A stretch of 64,000 nucleotides of DNA from NCBI GenBank assembly GCA_907163375.1, contig CAJQUW010013611.1, positions 62,001 through 126,000 on the forward strand. The letters run 5' to 3'. This document shows positions 22,755 to 33,636 of this stretch, one piece after another (position 1 is the stretch's first letter; each line of letters starts with the position of its first letter). This DNA comes from Prostheceraeus crozeri. Its lineage: Eukaryota; Platyhelminthes; Polycladida; Euryleptidae. The position numbers and the translations under genes were made by a program. Under the pieces are notes generated by a model. That model made no database searches. It saw nothing but the letters and a program-made list of their open reading frames with translations, and was not told where the DNA came from.

Positions 22755-23650
22755 TTAACTATTTGTCATTATAAATAAAAAATTTGAGAAGGGGAAGTAA
22801 AAAATTGTTGCATTATTGTAAAATACAAATAATGCAATATTTTTCGACTGCAAAAATTTCCATTGTAATTTCCAAGATCAATTTCGGTAAGCAAGTGTTC
22901 TTGTGATAATGGGTCGATAGTGATTGGATGTTAAAAAAATATGAATTTCTAAACTATGATATCGGTCTTTTTCAGGTTGCTAATTTGATTGTTCATGTAT
23001 GAGGATTTTTATAGTCGAAACAAATTAAATTGATTGCACTTGACAATAATATCATAATTCTACTTGGCTTTCCCAAACACTTTAAAATAAAAAAAAATAA
23101 TTTGTGTTTTTGCCCGGAAAATGCAGCTGTTGAAAATGAACAGACGACGGGAGATCATAATGACAATAGCCCAACTATAAGATCGTACCACGAAGGCTTT
23201 GGAAGTCGAAGATATGTCCATTTTTTGAACTTTAATAAAATTATTGCATCGACGACCGTAAACTACTTGGGGAGCTTTTGCTACTTTTTTGCTGAAAATC
23301 TTTCTGGAACTTTTTTAAGTCATAAACTTACTCAAACATGCTTACACATGCGATATATCATTTCATAAATATTGGAGAAGTTCCTTTTACGTAAATAAAA
23401 TTTTACATTTAACTTGACACCGCACATTAAATTAAATTAATTTATTTTTACAGGTCGAATATTATGCGCGTGTGTTAGTGATGCTCAAGATCTATCTGCC
23501 AAAATGAAAAGGAAAACATTTTTTCAGAACAGTTTCATTCAGAGACTGACCGATGGCCGTCATCAAGGAAATGATGCTTGTGCTCGTTATGATGAACATG
23601 ATTGCAGACCAAAGGAATTAAGCTCGATTGTGCTCTAGGTGCAAAAAGTA
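22755..23650. other. Gap without recognised genes
   Basis: AT-rich. A 112-codon plus frame at 23030-23368 has no family resemblance and runs through A-rich tracts. Confidence 0.4.
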
Positions 23651-24046
23651 CACTAGGTGACATGCCACGCGTAATTCACGCGTAATTATGGAACACCACT
23701 AAGAGTCAGAAATCACTTGATCTGATGCTGTTAAAACATGGGGGATGTTTATGAATTCGCGCGGGCGAGCGTTTATAGTTTGCGCGTCGTCTACGGTTGT
23801 CTGTTGCCGCTTTAACCACGGATGAACCGCTAAGCATGTTCTGTCTTCCTTGAGCATAAAATTGAGGTCCTATCACATTGCTTAGCCTCTGATACATGCA
23901 GACAAATGAGACGCAAAGTCTATATGACAGAACTGCCAACTATACTGACTTATATAACTTATATTGCAGCAATGTCCCGCATAGCCACGGATGTTTAGGG
24001 TCATGTGTATAATTATGCGTGATTGAGCATGGCATGTCACCTAGTG
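23651..24046. mobile_element. 396-bp MITE with CACTAGGTGACATGCCA ends
   Basis: CACTAGGTGACATGCCA at 23651 recurs exactly inverted at 24030-24046, and the similarity continues inward through AAT.ACGC.TAATTAT, giving about 45-bp terminal inverted repeats. No target duplication is obvious. The interior matches 18850-19050. Superfamily unknown. Confidence 0.8.
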
Positions 24047-24820
24047 TGATATCAAGTTTTAGAGGATATCAACGGAAGTCTCCCTAAAAAACGCAGCTTT
24101 ATTCCTATTTTCCGGAAATCCTGGCCTCGTTCCCATTTTGGCATTATTTCTTAATCATTGCTTTTTACATTCCTTGATCAAGCGAAGAGCTTGTTAAATT
24201 ATTGCTGATGCATACAGGGGCGTCACGCGCCAAAAAAATCCGGAGGAGCCCAAAATGCTGCTTTTCTATGAAGGCATTGATATCCTCTTAGATAGGTATT
24301 AACCTAACTTAAGTGCTATATAAACCGGTTATTTGAGAGAAATGTCAGTCTATTTATCAATTTAAAATTGTTAATTACTGATGTTCAGAAGTGCCGTTAG
24401 CATGTAACTGTGTATTGTTACTAAAACAGTAAATAGGCCGCCCTTTACTCACGCCGAAGCTGAATGTGTTCTAATGTGATAGTATCACGGGAAGGTAATA
24501 TAGGCCTAGATACTGTATTTTGAGACTATAGTCCGATTTTGATTTATCAATTCATTTACACTTTCACCGCACACTATGAAGGAAACTAAATTCTCCGAGG
24601 TACAACCTCTCAACCAGGTGTTCTATATGCATCCTATACAGCATAAGCTCATACCCATTCAGAAAATCAAAACCAGTAATATGTTTATATAAATCATTTA
24701 ATCTAACAACTTAACAATAAATGTATAGGCCTAATGATGATTCAATTAGAAAACAATTAGATATAGGATTAAGTTCAGCGGCTTCTTCAAGATAGTCTAT
24801 AAAAAACGAAAAACAATAAA

Positions 24821-27233
24821 CTAACGTCTCTCACAGGAAAACTCGGTCCAGAAATAATCGACCATTCGATCGATATCAAGTCCGGTGTTCTTGATCCGGC
24901 GAGATTCAACGGCAATTAACAGTAAATCCCTCAAGCGATCATGGGTCATTACTGTCCGTAACCGATTTTTGATAATTTTCAGGGCTGAAAACGAACGTTC
25001 ACATGAAGCCGAGGAAACTGGCAATGTCAGCACCAATTTATACAATTTTGAAAGATTTGGATAAATAGAACACTTTTCCTTTTCAATCATGGATTTATAA
25101 ATCAAATGAATTGACGATTGGTTTGCGATCTGTTCTGTTATATGAGTTCTGCAAAATAGTATGTATTCTTGCTTCAAATCTTTAACATTAAGATCTTCTT
25201 CAAAATAGGCACCCAAGGTACATACTTCTTCCACATTCGATAATTTTGGACGCATCAACGATCCAACTGATTTTAGGAGTGGCAGTATCTCATCGCTGAA
25301 TCGCAATGATAACGCAGTTATCATGGCATCCAATGTTTGAAAATAAAAATTAATTTTCAAATCATCTTGTCCACTAAGAATAACTTCTGTTTCCGGGTGA
25401 TCATCAAGTCTCTTCGAAATTTTTCGTTTTCGTCGTTCAGTGAATATCACTCCAATTTTATCTGCCATTTTTTCTGCTTCCTCCCAAAACATGAAAAATC
25501 TTTCATCAGTCCGTTTGGATTTCAATTCTTCTCGAAGAGCCTCTACTTGACATGTTGCAGCTGCTATATTGAGAGATTCCTTTTGCAAAGATTTGGATAC
25601 CACGTTTGTCAACCGCAAAATATCCGAAAATATTGTTAAACAAAGACAGAAGTCAAAATCGATAGTTTTGAAAATTGCCAATGCGTCACTTGCAGTGTCT
25701 CTGTCAAAGGAGGTGTCATGAACAATTTTTTCCAATGTGTGAACTATTGGAATTATGTTCATCTTCAATGACAAGCAGCTGTCAACTCTACTGGACCACC
25801 TAGTATTGCTCAGTGAGGCAAGATTTCCGAAAGCTTTAGCATCACTGTCTTTATTTTCATTCATCATGGTTTGAAATTCCTTGAATAACCCATGGCGCTT
25901 CACAGAATTTTCAATAAAGACATATAATTTTTGAACGGTACCGAAAAAATTTCGACCTATTGTAACTTTTGAGCAAACATCCACAAGTACCAAGTTCAGT
26001 CGATGTGCGTAACAATGCACGAAATACGCATATGGTGCGACTTCCCGAATACAAGCTTGAAGTCCTCGATATTTTACAGCCATCGTTGCACAACCATCGA
26101 ACGATTGTCCGCGCAGTTTGGAAATGGGAATATCATGTTTCTTTAAGAAATTTTGAAATTGTTCAAAAAGACCTTCAGCAGTGCAATTGCTTGCATGAGT
26201 TAAATCTAGAAGGGACTCAATGATTTCGCCTTTTTTGATACATAGCGTACGACAAAAGATAACTGTTCATTTCGTGATAAATCTGGCGTGGTGTCCATAG
26301 AAATCGCGAAGTATCCTGCTACCTTCATTTCTGTAGCAATTATAACTTTCGCAACATCTCAGCAATGGTATGAATCATTTCGTTTTGGGATTTTGCAGAT
26401 GTGTAGCTTGGATAGCCGTTTGGGTTCGCCATCGATTTGCTTAGATGCATGGCCAGTTCTTCGTTCCAACGACCTACCAGATTCGTGATCTCTAAAAAGA
26501 CACCTTTGTTTGATGAAGTTAGACTTTCGTTGTGACCACGAAATGGTAGATGCAAGCGAGCTAGAGTTTCAGTTATATCAAAAAGAATTCTCAACGCCCT
26601 GTATCTCTGTTGACGTTCCTGAGATCTAAACTCAATCTGTTTCTTTCGCTCATCAGATAATTGAACATCAACTGAGACTTGGTTGACATACGTCTGCCAC
26701 TTGTACATGTTAGCCTGATGTTCTGAGCAATTCGAATGCTTATCGAAACCCCGACCACTTGCTAAGGCCCTTGCCCATTGCCGAAAACCTTTAGTTTTAA
26801 AAGAGGAATCAAGAGAGTTATTAGAGAAGACCCGACATGGAAAGCACAGTGCGGCGTCAATTGAAGCATCGTATTCCAACCAAGGCCTACTTTCATACCA
26901 CTGAGCTTGAAAAGAACGATTTCGACCGAGGCAGTTTGTTTTTGGATAAGACGACAAAACCGGACGAATAGGACCTTTCCTTAAAAAAGAATGATGCGAT
27001 TAGTGATACATGCATTTTTTCATCTATTAAGCTGATAGTTACCTGATATATTCATCTTTAGAGATTCTATTTGTTGGTATTGTAAATTTTCGATCTTCGG
27101 TGATGTCGGATTCAACTTCAGGTACCTTAGTGATAGACACATCAGTAGTTTCATCGATACATTGAGATACTATAGCGCCTCCACTATCACCGCTTTGCGA
27201 ACATCTTGGAAATATCGTGATAAACTTTTCCAT
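24821..27233 (-). pseudogene. hAT transposase, ZMYM1/TTF-DUF4371 type, one intron
   Basis: Exon 1 begins MEKFITIFPRCSQSGD (27233). A 63-nt GT...AG intron (26980-27042) joins DEYI to RKGPIRPVLSSYP. A TTF-type zinc finger follows (YESRPWLEYDASIDAALCFPC...CSEHQANMYKW), then the DUF4371/RNase H region (ISMDTTPDLSRNEQLSF, GQSFDGCATM, HCYAHRLNLVL), ending in the hAT dimerisation motif LPVSSASCERSFSALK. Two frame changes break it, near 26340 and near 26230 (a missing base in SKKG). Otherwise the whole ORF to the stop at 24821 is present. Confidence 0.9.
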
Positions 27234-27448
27234 TTTGGTAATAAATTTTGTTTGCGCTGCGAGGATATCTGAGTTGAATATTTAATCTGAAAAAAAATGA
27301 GATTAAGTTTCATCGCCGTAACATATTTTTCAATATTTAACCACTACTTGCAAATCATATACAGTAATATAGGAAAATGAATAAGTAATTTGGTAAGTAA
27401 TTTAAGAAGTAATGGTAATATAGATTAAGACGCACGAAAGTGACACAA

Positions 27449-27525
27449 GCCTGCATAGCGTAGTGGATAGTGTAATGGCGTGAGGATCTCACGGTTATAA
27501 GTTCGAATCGATACAACGAGCGGGC
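27449..27525 (+). ncRNA. tRNA-like sequence inside hAT 2 (tRNA-derived SINE or pseudo-tRNA)
   Basis: GCCTGC at the start pairs with GCGGGC at the end (with one G-U). TAGCGTAGTGG resembles an A box and AGTTCGAATCG a B box. The middle GTGAGGATCTCAC can form an anticodon-like arm. However, the T arm pairs poorly and the loop lacks U33. A SINE head is more likely than a working tRNA. No poly-A or SINE tail is clear. Confidence 0.4.
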
Positions 27526-28375
27526 CGCTAGATTATTTTTTGCCGGGTACTAGATTCAATTTATTTTCACGAGTAAAATACTAGGAACAGCTTTTTCAGA
27601 ATACGTGTAATGTAGATGAGAATTGCATAAATAGTTCTTCCTTTCAAAATTTTCATATAAATGCACACATCTACTGAATAGGAAATTATACGTCTAGCAG
27701 GTTATTATAGGAAATATCAAATTCAGTTTTAAGTTAAGTTACATGTGAGTACCACAATCATAAAATTTAGGTTACGTTTTTCCTAAATAAGTTATATATA
27801 TTTTGGATAGTTTATTAAGATAAAAAACTCACTATAAAATCAGTAACAATCGTGCTACTGCTCGTAGGTCTATTCCCGATCCAAGTGTGATCCAATAATT
27901 ATGTTAAATATTCACACTTTCATATGACGCAAACAGCTGATAACGGAAACAATAATTCAAATAAGCACAATTTCAAGCAATCGTAGACAAGGAAATACGA
28001 AACGATTTTGAATATTTTATGAAGTCGCCACCATAAAACCGCCAAGAAATAAGGAAACCGATAACTTTTTATCCAATCAAAAATTTTATCGGTAGATGAA
28101 ATTCAGCACATAATTAACGTAAAAATTTTATTAGATTAAAAATCCTTTTAGATTAAATATTTTTGTCAAAAAAATTATTTGTGCACACTAAATTATTGTT
28201 AATTATTAAATTGATTTATAATTAGTAATTGATATTCAACATTTGATGTATATTTAATTTCAATTCAAATAGAACCTATTCTGTGCGCTTTTCTAGTAAC
28301 TGAATTTTATGACTACCTAGAAAAAATCTGGGGGAGCCTGTGCTCCCCCGGCTCCCTATGGCGTGACGCCCCTGG

Positions 28376-28784
28376 ATGCATATTAAGCTTTCAAAGTCGT
28401 CGCGTTCTTCACTTCGAGTTTTCAGACCGAATTCGTCTCTTTTCCTTCCAGATAATGAGAAGATTCTTGTATTTTATCGCTCCTTCGAATTCAAGCCCAA
28501 TACCTCGACCCATGGGGTGGAAAGCATCGGGAACTACGAGTGGTGGTCAGCTCCCTTCGTGAAATGTTCTTTACCATCTCTCCGTTCAGGTTGGATGCGG
28601 TTTGAGGAAGTTTGCAAAGCTTTGAAGCCAATCTTCGGCACAAACATTGGAAAGATTGGCCAATTGCAGATCTTCTACAAAAAGAAGGATATGGTACGAG
28701 TGACTTCTCCTGCAGACGATGAGGTACATGAACAATGGAATGATAAAGAATTCTCCGACATGGACGGAAATGTTCTAAAGTGGA
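28376..28784 (+). CDS. Unrecognised ORF/exon at the hAT 2 insertion site
   Basis: An open frame starts at the target duplication (MHIKLSKSSRSSLRVFRPN) and is clean for 136 codons to a GTAAGT donor at 28785 (170 codons to the stop at 28888). If hAT 2 is taken out, the frame extends upstream as SSEELVKLLLMHIKL before a stop. The composition (NYEWWSAPF, GWMRFEEVCKALKPIF) looks protein-like but I do not recognise a family. It may be an exon of a host gene or of an older element that hAT 2 hit. Confidence 0.3.
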
Positions 28785-30265
28785 GTAAGTCATGGAAACC
28801 TGCCGCCTCGATGGTCACCTCTGGAGGGACAATTCTCATCTGCAGAGGTCGCAGAGCAATTATGAGCATCTTCCAGAGCAAAACATGAGCAATACTTACG
28901 CCACCAGACGCAGACAACTGTGAGAATCTTCCAGAGCAAAACATGTACAGTGCTCGCGTCATCAACCTCAAATGCTTTTCTAATGAAACGTAGAATTTGA
29001 TTCCAGCGTCGGTTTAGTGGAAGTACAATTATCACTTCAATGATGGCGTAGTCGGGAACTCAGGATTTCTGTGGAATTGATTTCTACTGCGTGTTTGAAA
29101 AACAGAAAAAGGTCAATGACTTGTGAATTGAAACGCATTCCCTCAGATTTGATGACCGTTGTGCACAAGTTTCATCGATAATTCTATCCAGTCTGATGAA
29201 TGGTTCAGAGAGGACAGCAGTTGCTGGTGACGTCTCCTCAGCAAGAAATTCGCATCTCACCCAGAATTTGCATCATCATCCCCACATGCAACTCGATCTG
29301 ATGTAAATGCTTTCTTTTTGTATCACGTGCACATATTTTGTGCACGCAATCATTTCCCATTTCCATTGCGAGAAGACGCAAACCCAGATGCTGGTTTAAA
29401 TGCCAAATTTATTAATTCTCTGACTGGTCAATCAGTGATCTTCAACCAGACGTCAGGCCTTGCAGAATAAATTTCGCGTTTTAGTCAACAGTTGACTTTG
29501 GAGTTTCCCTCAATCACGACAGCCGGTATTTGTACACATAGACTTGTAGGACTCCGGGATGGGCTTACTATTTTTGAGCCGTCCCGCGGCAAAGGGGCCT
29601 GGAATTTCAATGCCACTTGTGAAGTTGTGAAAGTAAAAACGTCAGAGTATTACTGCCATAGTTTAGCAAATGCACAGTTGGATTCCTACACGGGGTTACG
29701 AATCACTAAAAGTCGTCATCGAGACATAAATGCTTTGAGAGTAAATTAAGGAATTTGCCCTTTTCTTGATTATAAATATACAAAATATTTACATGTATAG
29801 ATAGTATCTTTCTAGTATATTCTTCTTTTATGAAATAATTTCAATTCAAATTCATCAAGGTGTTTAGAGCAAACATAAAATATTGAGAAAAATCAATTAT
29901 GAAATTATACAGGCCTACAATCCACATGAGCAGTATGCCTATTGAAGGAAATGTCATTTGGTCTATCTTAATTATTGCCGATTCGTCAAAGGGCAGAGAG
30001 GGCCCAAATGAGTAGGCAGGGCTGAGTCTGAATGTTCTCTATAAAACTTGCTTGGCCAGTTCAGCAAAAAGGAGATCAAAAAAGTTTTGAAAGGTTTTGG
30101 CATTGATATTGTTTTTCTTAAATGATGACTAACGGCTATAATTTTATTCATGCAAACTGATCGTTGTTGCCCTTGATCAATGTTGCCAGCTTGCATAGCA
30201 TCTTTTAGTCAAAAGTTATTTGACAATTCCATTCATGCGATAATACTAATTGACCCATGTAGCCA
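28785..30265. other. Gap; short direct repeat and one orphan ORF
   Basis: ATCTTCCAGAGCAAAACATG occurs at about 28867 and again at about 28931. A plus frame at 29492-29749 (85 codons, contains TRLVG-like LTIFEPSRGKG) is not recognised. Nothing else seen. Confidence 0.4.
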
Positions 30266-30395
30266 GAGCTGGAAAAATTCCACTGAAATTTTTTAATTCC
30301 AATTCCAATTCCAGAGCAGAAATTTCAATTCCAATTCCAATTCCAGTCGAACCAGTTCAATTCAATTCCAATTCCAATTCCATAATGAGACTCAA
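30266..30395 (+). repeat. (AATTCC)n hexamer array
   Basis: Interrupted runs of AATTCCAATTCC, preceded by AGAGCTGGAAAA. The same hexamer occurs at about 32890-32940 and 48352-48465, where it is followed by TTTTCCAACTCT, an inverted match to AGAGTTGGAAAA. This hints at a repeat family with hexamer-rich ends. Confidence 0.85.
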
Positions 30396-32703
30396 TTCCG
30401 ATAATTGCATGGCGCGTATATGTTAATGTATCTAAAGTTTCCTCGCTTCAATCTAACCCATGTGCCCGTATCCTATCCTCGTTATTCCTGTGTGCCGTTA
30501 CCTGCGTCGTTCCTATGTGCGTTCTCACGTTCATAGTTCACATTTCTTGTGTACATGTACATGTATATACACGTATGTAGCCGGTCAGCCTACACCATTT
30601 TCGTTTCGTAAACGAGATATTCAACATCTTGTAAAAAAGAGAAAAGAAAATTAACGGTCAGCAAAGAATCAAACGCTGAGAGAGAGCATAGAAATCAACA
30701 GTACCATAGAAAGTCCTAGAATGGAAATTGCATGAAAATTATGGCACACGCCGGGAGAACTTAGTTGGGGCAAAGCGCAAATTGTGCGAGCTGGTTTCCA
30801 TGTTTTCTTATTTGTATTTATATTTATCAAGCCAAATTGTGATCTGGATTGCTGCCCCTTGTCCAAAGATCATACACAAAAGCAATAGTGAATTACAAAA
30901 TACTGCGGCGACAGGATGACAAAGAAAGAAATCCTTTAAAACGTTCTGTACGTTCATCATTTTGAAATATCGCTCCTAAAATCTATCAAGAGTATTATCA
31001 GTCACATATGCAACTTGCAATGTCGATTTACAGAACATACATTGCTCCAGCTTGAAATCAGAGGTCAAGAAATCTCAGTATTCATTTTACTTGAAAGGGC
31101 TCCCCTGTTCACTATATTTGAACAATTTTCAAAATCTTTACATTTTTTCGAATATCAGCTTCCAAAATATCATCACACTATATCACATGTGTCATTTAAT
31201 GATTAATTGAAAAGTTCCAGCGGGTATTCACTTATCTGAGAAATTATTGTCGGCGAAGAAGCTTTCAATGTGTTTATTCGACAAAAGCGCTAGGTTTCTT
31301 AACCGTATGAAGGAGAAATCATCCTATAATTAGAATTTTTTCTATTGAATTCTTGAGATATTCTTACAACCAGTGCACCGCCTACTTTCAATTATGACTT
31401 TGTGGACCAATTTTTAATTCGAATTTTGAAAAATAGTTGTTAATGACTGCTGCAAATCGACACAATATACCAGCCCAGGGAATAGTAGGCTATGCCACAT
31501 GAAACAATGCCACCATCTCACCTAATATTATTTTCATAAAAATCCTGCATTAATTTGCTGCCAACAACTTCCACAACCAACTTGGCAAATAGTTTGACTA
31601 TGATACAATGTTTTAGATCGAATCTGATCTACAAACCACAGATTTTTCCATGTGCTATCATTGTACATAGGCAAGATATCAAACTTCCATTCTAGTGCAC
31701 GAGTACTATTATCTATTTCTATGAGAGAGAGAGAGAGATGCGAATAAATCTATTAATAAACTGACAGAAGAAAGAAATTCAATGTGTGAATAACGTGATT
31801 GTTGATGAAAGAAAAAACGACGATAAAAATGATATCATGAAAACTGATTAATGGTCCATGTTGAAAAAGGAGATTAAAAATTCCGTGATAAGAACGAAAT
31901 GTGGTCGGGTCGAAAGCTAACGAGCAGAGATTAGAGGAAACTCTTTCAATTTTCAAAAGAAAGTGGATTTATCGTCAAGTGTCAAACATTTACATAAATT
32001 AGAGACGATGAGAAATTGAAACAACAACTACCAACAGCAACACATACGACATCTTCAGTAGCTGTTAGAAGAACTCCGGGCTCTCGCGGTGTAACTTGAC
32101 TACAGAAGTAACAACTACAACTGCCTACCAGCGAACAACAACACAGTAGCGTATGCGGCAACACATCAGCGAGAGCAATTGAAGATTGACGGTATAAGTG
32201 ACACTGATATTCATGATATTTATGATATTATTTTGGTATAAGTGAGTCCGATCGAATTGAAGTGAATTCAACATCAAGAAGTGAACTGCAAGTTTAAAGT
32301 TTTTCTTTTATCGTTGAGTATCGTATTTGTATAACTATAGTCTTGAAAATTAATATTGTCAATTGATGTGATTGGAAGTTGAATAATATTTCATGCCATT
32401 GCCATTTTAATTGAATCATTAATTATTAGAATAATTTGTTGACACTGCCTATATTGTGATTTGAACTGACAGTCTGCCCTTTAATGCAGGGTTAATTTTC
32501 CTCATTCCAAACCAATTGTTTTTCGTGTGTACAACAATTAAGTTAATCTCCAATTTTTGTGCTTATCCAATCAATAACTAAATTCAACAATTGTTTTATT
32601 TTGATTAATTATCTTACCTGATAAATAATTAAATAACAGATTGATCAAAGATGATTGTCTCTTCATTGTCTGCTTAATCGCTGAAATAACATTGTCCGAG
32701 GCT
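30396..32703. other. Gap without recognised genes
   Basis: AT-rich; a short (GA)n at about 31722-31737. Frames at 30460, 30669, 31753 and 31982 show no family resemblance. Confidence 0.4.
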
Positions 32704-33636
32704 GTGGGCCCATCGAAGTCACAAAAATATCCTTTATTCAACAATAGAATAAAACTAGCTCTGTCGATCTATCTCTCTCTCTTATCTCTGCGTGCAGTTA
32801 ACACAGCGGCCGAATACTGTGATTTCAATTTTTGTACAAATAGATTTATCACAGGTCTATCGAAAAAGTGGAATTGAGGTTTATCAAGGTCAATTCCAAT
32901 TCCAGTAGATTTAAATATCGTCAATTCCAATTCCGACTTTTCCAACTCTGCATTTAGCACACATTAATGTAAAACCTTAATTAAAATCTTCCGGTATCAC
33001 ACAACTTTTTATTTAAACTATCCACATCCCGAGGGGATTCCCTGTCACACACCTTTTTAGGAATTCTGTGAAGCCAATTACCGCATTTTCGTTTCTCTAA
33101 ATAATAAGGTATCTAACAATGACAAAAATGACATTTTAAAGAAAGTTCTAAAGCAACTTTTAAAACGTGATTTTAAGGATAGTTATAGTCGTGTTCTGCA
33201 CAAGTATTTTATAACCTTGCTTTCAGTGGCGGATCCAGGATTCGACCACAGGGGGGGGGGGCCCAGCGGCTGATCCTGAATTTGAGTTCTGGGGGCTTTT
33301 ACTTACAGTCATGGGTTCCGAAAATACTGTCATTCAACAAAGTAATGAAAAATAAAATATTGAAATTATATCAGCCTGTACGTTTTAAGACATGTAAAAC
33401 CGAAAGCAGAAATAGTTATAATTAATACTTGGTTTAGTCAATTTGTATAAAATATAATTCTCTCATATATGTAGGCCAACAGACTTAATGTTAGTAGCCT
33501 ATGCAAAACATCACACAACATGTTAATATGAAACGCTCATGCATATTCGTGAAACGCCTATAATTTCTACACATCGTGAATATAGAGTCAAGAAGGAAAA
33601 GTTCGTACTTACAGTCTTAGAAGTGAAGGGGTCGGG

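Larger units (their letters stand above)
24216..28374 (-). mobile_element. hAT element 2 with 8-bp TSD GATGCATA
   Basis: Ends CAGGGGCGTCACGC...GCGTGACGCCCCTG are 14-bp perfect inverted repeats. GATGCATA flanks both sides exactly (24208-24215, 28375-28382). The 4.16-kb element encodes a ZMYM1-like hAT transposase on the minus strand. A short hairpin GGGGGAGC/GCTCCCCC lies inside the right end. The perfect duplication and few lesions suggest a fairly recent insertion. Confidence 0.95.

Noticed and set aside
27449-27525. A functional tRNA gene
   Set aside because: The T arm pairs poorly, the anticodon loop lacks U33, and it lies within a transposon; kept only as tRNA-like.
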